Positions 8,041 through 17,638 of a DNA stretch of 64,000 nucleotides are shown here, piece by piece (the first letter of the stretch is position 1; the number at the start of each line of letters is the position of its first letter). The notes beneath the pieces were generated by a model that did no database searches, was not told the origin of the DNA, and was given only the letters and a program-made list of their open reading frames with translations. The translations under genes and the position numbers were made by a program. The stretch covers positions 1 to 64,000 of the forward strand of contig NZ_JAGSPD010000010.1 in NCBI RefSeq assembly GCF_019203985.1, in the 5' to 3' direction. The stretch is from Winogradskyella luteola. Its GTDB lineage: Bacteria; Bacteroidota; Bacteroidia; Flavobacteriales; Flavobacteriaceae.

Positions 8041-11000
8041 TTATTCCTCGTCTTCCTCTTTAACTTTTTTCTTTAAAGATTCAGCTGCATCACCTTTCTT
8101 AGCTGTATCGTACATTAGTGGTGTTGCTATAAACATCGACGAATATGTACCTACAATTACACCTACAATTAAGGCAAACAGTAAACCTCTCAACGAATCT
8201 GCACCAAATGCAAACATGGCCAATAACACTACTAAGGTCGTTACAGATGTATTTAATGTTCTACTTAATGTACTGTTCAAAGAAACATTAATCGTTTTGC
8301 CAAATTCCCAAGATGTATGCTCATTTAAGAACTCTCTAATTCTATCGAACACAACAACCGTATCATTAAGCGAGTAACCAATTACTGTTAGGATAGCCGC
8401 AATAAAAGCCTGGTCAATCTCCATACTAAATGGCATAAATTTCCAAGTTAATGAGAAGATACCCAATACAATCAATACATCATGGAACACAGCCGCTACT
8501 GCACCTAATGAGAATTGCCATCTCTTAAATCTAAATAAGATATAAAGAAACACAACCACTAAAGATCCTAATACTGCCCAGAATGAAGACTTCTTAATAT
8601 CATCTGCAATTGTTGGGCTCACTTTACTCGATAGCATTTTACCGATTTTAGCTTCACCAGAACCATCTTGAAACTCCTCATAGCTCATGCCAGACGGCAA
8701 GTAAGGTTTTAGAGCTTCGAATAGTTTTGTTTGCACTTCATCATCAGCCTCAACCGAATTATCTTCAACTTTATATTTAGTAGATATTTTTAACTGATTT
8801 GCAGCACCGATAGTTTTTACTTCAGCACTTCCAAACACTGCTTGGTTATTTAATACAGTAGTAATTTCCTCTGTACTTACAGGTTGTTCAAAACGCACCT
8901 GATAGGTTCTACCTCCAACAAAATCAATACCCTGATCTAGTTTATTTGTGAATAAAGATACAATACTTGCCGTTAATAATATACCTGAAATTACATAAGC
9001 AATCTTACGTTTCTTTAAGAAGTTGATATTGACATTCTTAAACAAGCCTTTAGTCATTGTTGTTGAGAAATCTAATGTTCCGCCTCTATTTACCCACCAG
9101 TCAATCAGTAGGCGTGTAATGAATATCGCTGTAAATAAAGAAGTTAAAATACCAATGATTAATGTTGTTGCGAAACCTTTAATCGGCCCTGTACCAAATA
9201 CAAATAAGATTAAAGCGGTTAAACCAGTGGTAATATTGGCATCTAAAATTGATGATAAAGCATTAGAGAAACCGTCTTTAATAGATTCCTTTTGTGATTT
9301 ACCTTTTGCTATCTCTTCTCTAATGCGCTCAAAAATAAGTACATTGGCATCGACCGAAATACCTATGGTAAGTACAATACCAGCAATACCAGGTAAGGTA
9401 AGTACAGCACCTAGACTCGCTAACACCCCGAAGATTAATAAGATGTTTAACAATAGTGCTACATCAGCAAAAATACCAGCTTTACCATAATAAAAAATCA
9501 TCCAAAGTAAAACGAAAGCTAAGGCAATAAGGAACGATTTCATTCCGCTATCAATAGCCTCTTGACCTAAAGATGGACCAACTTCATCAGCTTGAATAAT
9601 TTCTGCTGATGCTGGCAGTTTACCTGCTCTTAAAACGTTTGCCAAATCCACAGCTTCCGTTAGTGAAAAAGCACCAGAAATTTGAGAATTTCCTCCAGAG
9701 ATTCCACCAGCTTGGGATACGCCAGGTGCTGAATAGACAATATCATCTAATACTATAGCAATATTACCATCTTCCTCATTTGCCTTTTTGGTCATTTCTT
9801 CCCAAATCTTAGCACCTTTGGCATTCATTTGCATACTCACTGCCGGTCTGCTTATTTGGTCGTAATCTTGTCTAGCATCAGTAATAACCGCACCGCTCAA
9901 TTGTGGTGTACTATCTCTATTGCCTTTAATAGCGTATAACTCTGCCAGTTCAGAATCCTTTTGTTGAATTCCCCATACAAATTTTGCATAACGCATTTCT
10001 GCAGGTAACTGCGATCTATTTTCTGGAGCATTTAGTGCTTCCATAACTTTCTTCTTATCCTTAGCTAAGAAATAAGCAATTACCGGGCCTCTACCTGGGC
10101 TTTGTATTCCTAACGGATTGATATCAGCAACATTGGTAGTATCAGACTCTATCTGTCCCGTTAAGTCATCAATAGTACTAGATGTTGAATCTTGTTCAAT
10201 TTTAGTAGTCTCGGTAACTTCATCTTCAGAGGTTTCTTTAGCGGCTTCAACCATAGCTTGGTTTACTTGTGCTACATAACCAAACATCTCTTGAGCCTTA
10301 TAAGTTTCCCAAAACTGTAATTGAGCCGTTTTAGTGATGATATCAACCACACGTTTTTTATCTCGTGCACCTGGTAACTCAATTAAGATACGACCAGAGT
10401 TTCCTAAACGCTGAATATTTGGAGAGGATACACCAAAACCGTCGATACGATTACGCAATACCTCAAAAGCAGATACTATCGATTCGTCTATTTTACGCTC
10501 TAAAACCGTTTTTACTTCATCATCAGACATATCGAATGTTATGTCATCACTTAAATCTCTATTGGCAAAAATATCTGGAGATGCTAATTTGGTATCTCCT
10601 TTAATGGCATCAAATGCTCTAAAAAATGATTCTAAATACGATTCTTGGGCATCTTTCTGTAACTCTTCAGCATCTGCTAACGCTTTATTGAAAACAGGAT
10701 CTTTACTTTTATTAGATAAGCCTATTAAAATATCCTTAACAGAAATTTGAATAATCGCGTTAATACCACCTTTAAGGTCAAGACCTAATTTCATTGCATT
10801 CTCCTCAACCTCATTATACGTATACTGAGAAATACCTAAATCATACACCTCTATAGGTTCTAACTTATCATCGATTTCAACCTTAGAAGTCTTTAAAGAG
10901 TCTAAGTAATTTATTTCGGCCTGTGTTCTTAATTCTTGATAATCTTTTGCTGCTTCGTCATATTTAGCTATGGCAGCCTGTTTTGCTTCGTCCTCGATCT

Positions 11001-11088
11001 GGTTGGCCTTAAATGTAAAAGACAATTGGTAAATACTTACCAAACCAAATAAGAGTGCAAACAATTTAATTACTCCTTTGTTTTGCAT
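8041..11088 (-). CDS. secDF: Protein translocase SecDF (fused SecD-SecF)
   Basis: Proton-driven accessory of the Sec translocon that pulls preproteins through the inner membrane. At 1015 aa it is a natural SecD-SecF fusion, the usual form in Bacteroidota. There is an N-terminal membrane helix (aa 7-25) and a large periplasmic P1 region with an Asp/Glu/Thr-rich insert near aa 270-320. SecD membrane helices carry GISVDANVLIFERIREE (about aa 580). The SecF half carries SLNDTVVVFDRIREF (about aa 905). The C-terminus is charged (KKKVKEEDEE). A convincing promoter (11122-11152) and a terminator (7952-7982) frame it as a single-gene unit. T9SS cargo such as the adhesin-like proteins here first cross the inner membrane through Sec. 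Confidence 0.98.
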   Translation of the reverse strand: MQNKGVIKLFALLFGLVSIYQLSFTFKANQIEDEAKQAAIAKYDEAAKDYQELRTQAEINYLDSLKTSKVEIDDKLEPIEVYDLGISQYTYNEVEENAMKLGLDLKGGINAIIQISVKDILIGLSNKSKDPVFNKALADAEELQKDAQESYLESFFRAFDAIKGDTKLASPDIFANRDLSDDITFDMSDDEVKTVLERKIDESIVSAFEVLRNRIDGFGVSSPNIQRLGNSGRILIELPGARDKKRVVDIITKTAQLQFWETYKAQEMFGYVAQVNQAMVEAAKETSEDEVTETTKIEQDSTSSTIDDLTGQIESDTTNVADINPLGIQSPGRGPVIAYFLAKDKKKVMEALNAPENRSQLPAEMRYAKFVWGIQQKDSELAELYAIKGNRDSTPQLSGAVITDARQDYDQISRPAVSMQMNAKGAKIWEEMTKKANEEDGNIAIVLDDIVYSAPGVSQAGGISGGNSQISGAFSLTEAVDLANVLRAGKLPASAEIIQADEVGPSLGQEAIDSGMKSFLIALAFVLLWMIFYYGKAGIFADVALLLNILLIFGVLASLGAVLTLPGIAGIVLTIGISVDANVLIFERIREEIAKGKSQKESIKDGFSNALSSILDANITTGLTALILFVFGTGPIKGFATTLIIGILTSLFTAIFITRLLIDWWVNRGGTLDFSTTMTKGLFKNVNINFLKKRKIAYVISGILLTASIVSLFTNKLDQGIDFVGGRTYQVRFEQPVSTEEITTVLNNQAVFGSAEVKTIGAANQLKISTKYKVEDNSVEADDEVQTKLFEALKPYLPSGMSYEEFQDGSGEAKIGKMLSSKVSPTIADDIKKSSFWAVLGSLVVVFLYILFRFKRWQFSLGAVAAVFHDVLIVLGIFSLTWKFMPFSMEIDQAFIAAILTVIGYSLNDTVVVFDRIREFLNEHTSWEFGKTINVSLNSTLSRTLNTSVTTLVVLLAMFAFGADSLRGLLFALIVGVIVGTYSSMFIATPLMYDTAKKGDAAESLKKKVKEEDEE

Positions 11089-11121
11089 TTTGTGTTTGTT
11101 TTATGTCGAAATTTTGTCGCG

Positions 11122-11152
11122 CAAATATAGAGTTTACAACGGCATTCGACAA
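11122..11152 (-). promoter_or_regulatory. Flavobacterium-type promoter of secDF
   Basis: On the minus strand TTG (11152-11150) is followed after 20 bases by TATATTTG (11129-11122), matching the -33 TTG / -7 TAnnTTTG pattern with normal spacing. The secDF ATG lies 33 bases downstream. Confidence 0.6.
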
Positions 11153-11246
11153 TTATTTTTTATCTATGTATGAATTGTTTTTTGCTTTTTGATTGAATGT
11201 AAAAAGCTATTTTGAAAAGATGGGAACTAGATGTGATTGTGATTCC

Positions 11247-11852
11247 CTAAGTAGTTGGCCCAGCTCTAACTTCTGGTATTTTATACGACTGATTGTCAAT
11301 TGCTAAAGCAATACTGTTGTTATATGCAACACAGACTTTGATAAGGTTGCCTAATGACTTTAAATTAATTTGAGCATTCGTATTATAATCATTGAGATTA
11401 CTAAACCTATCGCTTTTATGATTTAGATCTACGATTTCAACGGTTTCAAAATTCCAAGTATTGGTATTATTTATTTCTGAAATATTTAGCTCATAGTCTT
11501 TTGTGCTTTGCTGTTCTGGAAACTCGTCGGAATGGTCTCCATTAGCATTATAGGCAAACTCGATACTTTCATCATCAGACAGAACACCTTTGATGTACTG
11601 AATGTCCGTTTCGCTGTAGTAGGTAATTTTAAGCTGTCCGTTTTGGTCTTGACCAACCTGAATGTCTTTAACTCCAATAGTTTGAAGCTTTAATTGAATG
11701 GCTTCGATAGTTTTCTGAGATTCGCTTTCAGTAATTTGCAAATCAGAAAACTGTACAACAATCTGTTGATTGTGTACCACTGAAGATTCTAAGTACCTCC
11801 CTAAAAAGGCCATTAGAATAATTAAAATACCAAAATGTAGTTTGGTTTTCAT
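11247..11852 (-). CDS. Membrane-anchored protein of unknown function
   Basis: A 201-aa protein taken from the ATG at 11852 (MKTKLHFGILIILMAFLGRYL). A start 60 bases further upstream is possible in frame but would put the N-terminus inside the mdh terminator hairpin, so it was rejected. One N-terminal hydrophobic helix (aa 6-20) serves as signal or anchor; the rest is predicted outside the cytoplasm. The mature domain alternates strands and helices (IVVQFSDLQI, TIEAIQLKLQTIGV, LKITYYSETDIQYIKGVL). This faintly resembles the beta-alpha pattern of the SecD periplasmic domain encoded just downstream, but that is only an impression. The gene lies between mdh and secDF on the same strand. No family was recognised. 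Confidence 0.75.
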   Translation of the reverse strand: MKTKLHFGILIILMAFLGRYLESSVVHNQQIVVQFSDLQITESESQKTIEAIQLKLQTIGVKDIQVGQDQNGQLKITYYSETDIQYIKGVLSDDESIEFAYNANGDHSDEFPEQQSTKDYELNISEINNTNTWNFETVEIVDLNHKSDRFSNLNDYNTNAQINLKSLGNLIKVCVAYNNSIALAIDNQSYKIPEVRAGPTT

Positions 11853-11866
11853 GCGACAAATATAAC

Positions 11867-11897
11867 AAAAAACAGAGACCGTATTTCTACGGTCTCT
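11867..11897 (-). terminator. Rho-independent terminator of mdh
   Basis: Perfect 10-bp stem (11874-11883 with 11888-11897, AGAGACCGTA / TACGGTCTCT), 4-base loop, followed on the minus strand by G then six T. It starts 26 bases past the mdh stop. Confidence 0.9.
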
Positions 11898-11923
11898 AAT
11901 ATTATGTTTCAAGTACTAAAATT

Positions 11924-12850
11924 CTACAATTCCAATAAGCCATTTGTCTTTTTAACACCTTCAGCACTTTCTGCCATGTGTGTTTTTTCAGCATCGCTTA
12001 ATGGTACATCAACAATTTTTTCAATACCATTTCTTCCCAAAATAACTGGCACACCAATACATAGGTCACTTAATCCGTATTCGCCATCTAATAATGTAGA
12101 GCAAGGGAACATTTTCTTTTGGTCGCATGCAATAGCTTGCACCAATCCGCTTACTGCAGCACCAGGTGCATACCAAGCAGAAGTTCCTAATAACTTGGTT
12201 AGGGTCGCTCCACCAACTTTAGTGTCTTCCTTTACTTGATTCAATCTGTCTTCTGATAAAAACTCAGATACTTTAATACTGTTTCTTGTCGCATGTGATG
12301 TCAATGGTACCATACCTTTATCGCTATGTCCACCGATTACCATACCGTCTACATCACTGATCGGTGCTTCTAAGGCTTCAGCCAATCTGTATTTAAAACG
12401 TGCCGAATCTAACGCCCCACCCATTCCTATAATTTTATGTTTTGGTAAGTCCGTAGTTTTATGAGCTAAATACGTCATCGTATCCATAGGATTACTGACT
12501 ACAATAAGAATTGTATTTGGTGAATGCTCTACTAAGCTAGAAGAAACTGTTTTTACAATACCAGCGTTGATGCCAATTAATTCCTCTCGTGTCATACCAG
12601 GCTTACGAGGAATCCCAGAAGTAATTACACAAACATCGCTATTTGCAGTTTTTGAATAATCGTTTGTGCTTCCTGTTATTTTTGTGTCAAAACTATTTAA
12701 AGATGCGGTTTGCATTAAGTCCATTGCTTTACCCTCAGCATAACCTTCTTTAATGTCTAACAAAACCACTTCGGAAGCAAAATTTTTAATCGCAATATAT
12801 TCTGCACAACTTGCGCCAACTGCACCTGCACCAACTACTGTTACTTTCAT
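11924..12850 (-). CDS. mdh: Malate dehydrogenase
   Basis: Interconverts malate and oxaloacetate with NAD in the TCA cycle; cytosolic. The 308-aa protein is of the LDH-like type: Rossmann motif GAGAVGASCA (aa 7-16), Asp32 for NAD ribose binding, the mobile-loop arginines in PRKPGMTR (Arg82, Arg88), the Asp148/Arg151 pair in GALDSARF, and catalytic His175 in IGGHSDKG. Arg82 in place of Gln marks it as malate- rather than lactate-specific. A possible -7 box TAATTTTG lies at 12896-12903 on the minus strand. A strong terminator follows the gene. icd, another TCA gene, is 11 kb away. Confidence 0.97.
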   Translation of the reverse strand: MKVTVVGAGAVGASCAEYIAIKNFASEVVLLDIKEGYAEGKAMDLMQTASLNSFDTKITGSTNDYSKTANSDVCVITSGIPRKPGMTREELIGINAGIVKTVSSSLVEHSPNTILIVVSNPMDTMTYLAHKTTDLPKHKIIGMGGALDSARFKYRLAEALEAPISDVDGMVIGGHSDKGMVPLTSHATRNSIKVSEFLSEDRLNQVKEDTKVGGATLTKLLGTSAWYAPGAAVSGLVQAIACDQKKMFPCSTLLDGEYGLSDLCIGVPVILGRNGIEKIVDVPLSDAEKTHMAESAEGVKKTNGLLEL

Positions 12851-12980
12851 TTTTTTATAATTTTTAATGTGAAACTTAATGTTTTAAAACGATTGCAAAA
12901 TTACAAATAAAATTACTGTAAATGAAGAAAGCACAGGATTTACTCCTATGCTTTTCAATATTTTAAATACATATTATAAA

Positions 12981-13997
12981 TTACCTAAATCCGAAGTTGA
13001 TTCCAACAGAAAATACATCAAATTCAGAGAGGTGATATTCAGCATTCAACCTAAAAAATCCGAGCTTCAATTTTGCGCCCAATGTACCTCTTACGGCAGA
13101 AACCTTACTAGAAACAGAAAAAGGGTCTGTAATGGTTTCAGAAGTTAAAATACCATCTGTGACTCTATAATTTCCCAATAGGTCTGATTCTGATTTGCCC
13201 GTTATATAACCCAAACCTCCATAAAGATTAAATACGGGAAGTTTTGTGGAAACTGCCAATTGAAATAACCATGTATTGGTATTGTTTTCTAACTTTTGAT
13301 TTTCCCCGTCAATACCAGATGATTCTGTGATATCATAAGAACCATCTAAATGATTATACGCCACAAGTCCAGATAAAGCAACTGGCCATATTTTATCTGC
13401 TGGTAGCCATTCTGTAAATTCTAACTGTAACGCTGCTCCATACATATTAAAAGTTACATCATCGGTATCCACTTTAGGAAAATAACGTGCTTTAACTTCA
13501 ATACCGCTCCCCAATCCAACAGCACCCTGTATTGAAGCTGTTGGTAATAAATTTCCACTTCCATCTCCTATGCCTTGAGGCAATTCCAATACCACGGTTT
13601 GGGAACCGAAAATAGGATCATCATATTCCACTTCAACAAAAATCTCTGGATCATTCTCTCCTAAAACTGAAGCGACATCTTGTATACTCGGACCGGTAAC
13701 AAATTGCACATTGTTATAATCTGCAGTGTTCATATTAAACCTTTTATCATCATCTTTAATCAGAGCTGCATTAGCTATGACAGAAATCTCAAAGCCTCCT
13801 AAGGGCTTTACTTTTGCTGAATTAAACCAATTGGCATTCATACTATGTATTACACCATCGGTTCCCGGTGCTAAATAATCATTGGCAAAACGCTGTGCAT
13901 CTTCTACACCTGCCGTTAGTAAAACATCAATATCATTTTGAGCTTTACAGATTGAAACAGTTAAAAACAAAACTGCTATTGAGACTATCTTTTTCAT
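12981..13997 (-). CDS. Outer-membrane beta-barrel-type protein (DUF6588-like)
   Basis: A 338-aa protein with a signal peptide (MKKIVSIAVLFLTVSICKAQ). The mature part has alternating amphipathic strands (GIEVKARYFPKV, AALQLEFTEWLP, WLFQLAVSTKLPVFNLYGGL, AKLKLGFFRLNAEYHLSEF) and ends in VGINFGFR, typical of an outer-membrane barrel. The overall pattern matches the DUF6588 family of Bacteroidota as I remember it; the family name is less sure than the barrel prediction. Aromatic residues cluster at the strand ends. The gene stands alone between mdh (same strand, no obvious shared promoter) and a divergent GAF-domain gene. The function is unknown. Confidence 0.8.
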   Translation of the reverse strand: MKKIVSIAVLFLTVSICKAQNDIDVLLTAGVEDAQRFANDYLAPGTDGVIHSMNANWFNSAKVKPLGGFEISVIANAALIKDDDKRFNMNTADYNNVQFVTGPSIQDVASVLGENDPEIFVEVEYDDPIFGSQTVVLELPQGIGDGSGNLLPTASIQGAVGLGSGIEVKARYFPKVDTDDVTFNMYGAALQLEFTEWLPADKIWPVALSGLVAYNHLDGSYDITESSGIDGENQKLENNTNTWLFQLAVSTKLPVFNLYGGLGYITGKSESDLLGNYRVTDGILTSETITDPFSVSSKVSAVRGTLGAKLKLGFFRLNAEYHLSEFDVFSVGINFGFR

Positions 13998-14161
13998 AAG
14001 GTTAGGTTTTTATAAAGTAAATATATTAAAATAACGTTGAAAAAATGTATTTTATCGTGTTTTTATGTTTTTAATCGGTGAAAAATTAGCTTGCAATTTC
14101 TAAATTCTAGTATAAATTATTGATACCTATTCTCTATTTTTACCAAAAATTTTTACTTGCT

Positions 14162-14620
14162 ATGAGCTTTGAAGAATTAAAACCTCAAATAAAATTAATC
14201 GCTGCCAAAAACAACTTCTCATTTGATGAACGTTTAATGCAGATTTGCGAACTTCTAGAGTCTAACATCCCTCATTATAATTGGGTTGGTTTCTATTTTA
14301 AAAATGGAGATAAAAACGAACTAAAACTCGGCCCTTATGTTGGTGAACCTACAGACCACACTATTATTCCTTTTGGAAAAGGTATTTGTGGACAAGTTGC
14401 TGTAAGTAATGAAAATTTTGTAGTACCAGATGTATCAGCACAAGATAATTATATTGCTTGTAGTATAACGGTTAAAGCCGAAATAGTGATACCTATATTT
14501 ATCAATGGTGAAAATATTGGTCAAATAGATATTGATTCTAACACACCAGATCCTTTTACTGAGGCAGATGAGCAATTTTTAGAGTTTGTCTGCTTAGAAG
14601 TTGCAGCTATGCTTTCTTAA
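14162..14620 (+). CDS. GAF-domain protein, free methionine-(R)-sulfoxide reductase family
   Basis: A 152-aa single GAF domain. The ATG at 14162 (MSFEELKPQI) is preferred over one 42 bases upstream, whose extension is hydrophobic and unlike the family. fRMsr enzymes reduce free methionine-R-sulfoxide with thioredoxin. Family motifs are visible: YNWVGFYF, PFGKGICGQVA, NYIACS, EIVIPIF and GQIDIDS. Cys76 and Cys100 are 24 residues apart, the spacing of the resolving and catalytic cysteines (Cys94/Cys118 in the E. coli enzyme). The third conserved cysteine, ten residues before Cys76, is a histidine here. The gene faces the ABC permease gene tail to tail with a 3-base gap. Confidence 0.85.
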   Translation: MSFEELKPQIKLIAAKNNFSFDERLMQICELLESNIPHYNWVGFYFKNGDKNELKLGPYVGEPTDHTIIPFGKGICGQVAVSNENFVVPDVSAQDNYIACSITVKAEIVIPIFINGENIGQIDIDSNTPDPFTEADEQFLEFVCLEVAAMLS

Positions 14621-14623
14621 ATT

Positions 14624-15880
14624 TTACATACCTGTTCTTATAGCCTCTACAGGATCTAATTTAGATGCCGAAATTGCAGGTATAATTCCTGAAATTAAAC
14701 CAATAAAGGTTGAAAGTGCAAAGCCTAGAAACATATTACCAAAAGAGAGTACAAAATTAAAATCATCACCAATAACCCCATTCATAATCTTGGCTATTAT
14801 ATATACAAATAGTAAACCGAATAAACCCCCAACAATAGCCAAAATAACAGCTTCGAATAAAAATTGAAATAATATAAATCTATTTTTAGCACCTAGCGAC
14901 TTTTGTATGCCGATAAGATTAGTTCGTTCCTTTACACTAACAAACATAATATTAGCTATACCAAAACCACCTACTAATAGCGAAAATCCGCTGATAGCCC
15001 AACCGATGCCATTTAGTACACTGATAATTCCGTCAATAGCATCTTTTAATCCTGAGATTACACTAATAAAAAAGGTGTTTATATCATCTGGTTTAAGACC
15101 TCTTTTGCCTCTAAGAATTTGGACAACCTCAGCTTCTAACCCCTCAATATCAGCATCTTCTTCTGGTTTTATAATCACTACATTTATAATATTGGGATTG
15201 TTATCACCAAAACGGTTTCTCACATAATTTGCTGGTAAAAAAATAGATACATCATTACTATCACCAAAAAGTCCCGACCCTTCTTTTTTAACAACTCCTA
15301 TTACGGTAAATTTCTGACCATAAATCCTCACTTTTTTTCCGATAGGCTCTAAATCACCAAACAAAGATTTGGCAATGGAAGAACCAATAACCACTACAGC
15401 TTTTCCAGAATTAGATTCAGACTCATTGTAAAATCTCCCTTTTTCAAACTCTAACACCTGAATATCGGTAAACTCATGAGACACAACTACGGTATTGACA
15501 CTGCTTACCAACTCGGCTTCATACCTAATATTTTCTCGTCTAACAAATAACTGAAAGGCAACATGCTTAGCATCAGAAAGCGAAGATTTTAAATGCTTAT
15601 ATTCATTATAAGAAATATCTTCAAATTGCTCGCGTTTCCACCTTGGCACATCGGTTGGTGCAAAAGATATTCGCGACAAATACATCGTATTGCTGTCTAA
15701 ACTTGATAAGCTTTCCTTAATATTTCTATCTAAAGAATCTACAGCAGCCAAAACTGCAATGATAGAAAATATACCAACCGTTACTCCGAGTAAGGATAGA
15801 AACGTACGAAGTTTGTTTTTTCTCAGTGCATTTAAAGCAAACGAAAAACTCTCCTTGAGTACTCTTAAATAAATTAGCAT
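14624..15880 (-). CDS. ABC transporter permease, MacB/FtsX type
   Basis: A 418-aa inner-membrane protein with the MacB layout: a first membrane helix after LRKNKLRTFLSLLGVTVG (aa 20-45), a large periplasmic MacB_PCD-type domain (about aa 50-270), then three C-terminal FtsX-type helices containing FGIANIMFVSVKERTNLIGI and KSLGAKNRF and ending in SASKLDPVEAIRTG. Such permeases couple a cytosolic ATPase to periplasmic work (lipoprotein, peptide or drug export) rather than forming a simple channel. No ATPase or membrane-fusion partner is adjacent; they must be encoded elsewhere. The gene is divergent from purH. Confidence 0.93.
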   Translation of the reverse strand: MLIYLRVLKESFSFALNALRKNKLRTFLSLLGVTVGIFSIIAVLAAVDSLDRNIKESLSSLDSNTMYLSRISFAPTDVPRWKREQFEDISYNEYKHLKSSLSDAKHVAFQLFVRRENIRYEAELVSSVNTVVVSHEFTDIQVLEFEKGRFYNESESNSGKAVVVIGSSIAKSLFGDLEPIGKKVRIYGQKFTVIGVVKKEGSGLFGDSNDVSIFLPANYVRNRFGDNNPNIINVVIIKPEEDADIEGLEAEVVQILRGKRGLKPDDINTFFISVISGLKDAIDGIISVLNGIGWAISGFSLLVGGFGIANIMFVSVKERTNLIGIQKSLGAKNRFILFQFLFEAVILAIVGGLFGLLFVYIIAKIMNGVIGDDFNFVLSFGNMFLGFALSTFIGLISGIIPAISASKLDPVEAIRTGM

Positions 15881-15989
15881 TGGCCGGTACTATAAAATTA
15901 ATTTAAAGATAAGACGTTTTCAACAATTTATTGTTACAAAAAACTTAAAGAAACTAAACTTATCAGGGAAATAATCCTATTGAATATTT

Positions 15990-15997
15990 TATTTTTG
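15990..15997 (+). promoter_or_regulatory. Putative -7 box for purH
   Basis: TATTTTTG fits TAnnTTTG and lies 25 bases before the purH ATG. No TTG box at the expected spacing. Confidence 0.35.
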
Positions 15998-16022
15998 CAC
16001 CTTAAAATCACAATACTTCATT

Positions 16023-17552
16023 ATGAGTACCAAAACTATGTCGTCTGCCTTAATTTCTGTTTTTAGTAAGGATGGATTAGCTCCAATTGTAAAAAAACTT
16101 AATGACCTTAACGTTACCATCTATTCTACTGGAGGTACAGAAAAATTTATCAAAGATTTAGGTATTGATGTTGTACCTGTTGAAGATGTTACATCTTACC
16201 CTTCAATTTTAGGTGGACGCGTAAAGACTTTACATCCAAAAGTTTTTGGTGGTATTCTAAATCGTCAAAACAACGATGGTGATATAGCTGAACTGGCTGA
16301 ATTTGAAATCCCTCAAATTGATTTAGTTATCGTCGACCTCTACCCTTTTGAAAAAACTGTAGCTTCTGGTGCTGACCATCAAGATATTATAGAGAAGATT
16401 GATATTGGAGGTATTTCATTAATTAGAGCTGCGGCCAAAAACTATACCGATGTTACCTGTGTTTCCTCTGTAGAAGATTATGCTGAATTTTTAGAATTAC
16501 TTGAAACTAAAAATGGGGAGACGACTGAAGACGACAGAAAACGTTTTGCCGCTAAAGCTTTTAATGTGTCTTCGCATTATGACACAGCAATTTTTAATTA
16601 CTTCAACGAAAATCATGAAGAGGCTGCACTAAAGATAAGTGAAACCAATGGCAAAATATTACGTTACGGAGAAAACCCACACCAAAAAGGCTTTTTCTTT
16701 GGAGATTTTGATGCTATGTTTACAAAACTTCATGGTAAAGAACTAAGTTACAATAACTTGCTCGATGTGGATGCCGCTGTAAACTTAATTTTAGAATTTA
16801 AAAATGAAGACCCAACATTTGCTATTTTAAAACATAATAATGCTTGTGGTTTTGCACAACGAAATACAATTCATCAAGCCTATGTCGATGCTTTAGCTGG
16901 TGACCCAGTTTCTGCCTTTGGTGGTATTTTAATTGCAAACACAGAAATTGACAAAGATACAGCTAAAGAAATTCATAAGTTATTCTGTGAGGTAGTTATT
17001 GCTCCTTCATTTAGTAATGAAGCTCTGGAAATTTTAAAAGGAAAGAAAAATAGAATTCTTTTAATCTTAAATGATGTAGAATTACCAAAAACTACAGTAA
17101 GAACTTGTTTAAACGGAGTTTTGGTTCAGGAACGTGATGCAAAAACGGACAGCTTAGACGATTTAAAAACAGTTACAAGCACATCGCCAACTCAAAGCGA
17201 ATTAGAAGATTTAATCTTTGCTTCAAAATTGTGTAAACATACCAAGTCCAATACTATTGTTTTGGCTAAGAATAAGCAATTATGTGCAAGCGGTACGGGT
17301 CAAACAAGTCGTGTTGATGCATTAAACCAAGCTATACATAAAGCAAAATCATTCAACTTTGATTTAAAAGGAGCGGTAATGGCAAGTGATGCATTCTTTC
17401 CATTCCCTGATTGTGTTGAGATTGCAGATAAGGCTGGCATTAAAGCTGTTATTCAGCCAGGTGGTTCTATAAAAGATGAATTGAGCATTAATTATTGTAA
17501 TGATAACGATGTTGCAATGGTATTTACAGGAACGCGCCATTTTAAGCATTAA
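16023..17552 (+). CDS. purH: Bifunctional AICAR transformylase / IMP cyclohydrolase
   Basis: Catalyses the last two steps of purine synthesis: formylation of AICAR from 10-formyl-THF, then ring closure to IMP. The 509-aa length fits. The N-terminal MGS-like cyclohydrolase domain (aa 1-190) shows SVFSKDGLAPIVKKL, YSTGGTEKFI, GRVKTLHPKVFGG and DLYPFEKTV. The transformylase domain includes RYGENPHQKG, FAILKHNNACGFA, DPVSAFGGILI and the C-terminal AVMASDAFFPFPD and IQPGGSIKD. An excellent terminator follows at once. purH directly before the mre operon is an arrangement I know from other Flavobacteriaceae. Folate cofactor supply links it to folD and folE in this window. Confidence 0.98.
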   Translation: MSTKTMSSALISVFSKDGLAPIVKKLNDLNVTIYSTGGTEKFIKDLGIDVVPVEDVTSYPSILGGRVKTLHPKVFGGILNRQNNDGDIAELAEFEIPQIDLVIVDLYPFEKTVASGADHQDIIEKIDIGGISLIRAAAKNYTDVTCVSSVEDYAEFLELLETKNGETTEDDRKRFAAKAFNVSSHYDTAIFNYFNENHEEAALKISETNGKILRYGENPHQKGFFFGDFDAMFTKLHGKELSYNNLLDVDAAVNLILEFKNEDPTFAILKHNNACGFAQRNTIHQAYVDALAGDPVSAFGGILIANTEIDKDTAKEIHKLFCEVVIAPSFSNEALEILKGKKNRILLILNDVELPKTTVRTCLNGVLVQERDAKTDSLDDLKTVTSTSPTQSELEDLIFASKLCKHTKSNTIVLAKNKQLCASGTGQTSRVDALNQAIHKAKSFNFDLKGAVMASDAFFPFPDCVEIADKAGIKAVIQPGGSIKDELSINYCNDNDVAMVFTGTRHFKH

Positions 17553-17561
17553 ATCCTATAC

Positions 17562-17592
17562 AAAAAGAGCATCATTTTGATGCTCTTTTTCT
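17562..17592 (+). terminator. Rho-independent terminator of purH
   Basis: Perfect 12-bp stem AAAAAGAGCATC / GATGCTCTTTTT (17562-17573 with 17579-17590), 5-base loop, then a T-rich tail. Confidence 0.92.
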
Positions 17593-17638
17593 TTTAAAAA
17601 ACCAATTAGTTATGTACTATCAATCTGTTCTTAACCTC

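Noticed and set aside
9023..9490. Open frame on the plus strand inside secDF (and similar ones at 10365-10750)
   Set aside because: It lies entirely antisense to secDF, has no family features, and reflects codon bias of the real gene.
11853..11912. 20-codon N-terminal extension of the 11247-11852 protein
   Set aside because: It would run through the mdh terminator hairpin, while the internal ATG gives a clean signal-anchor start.
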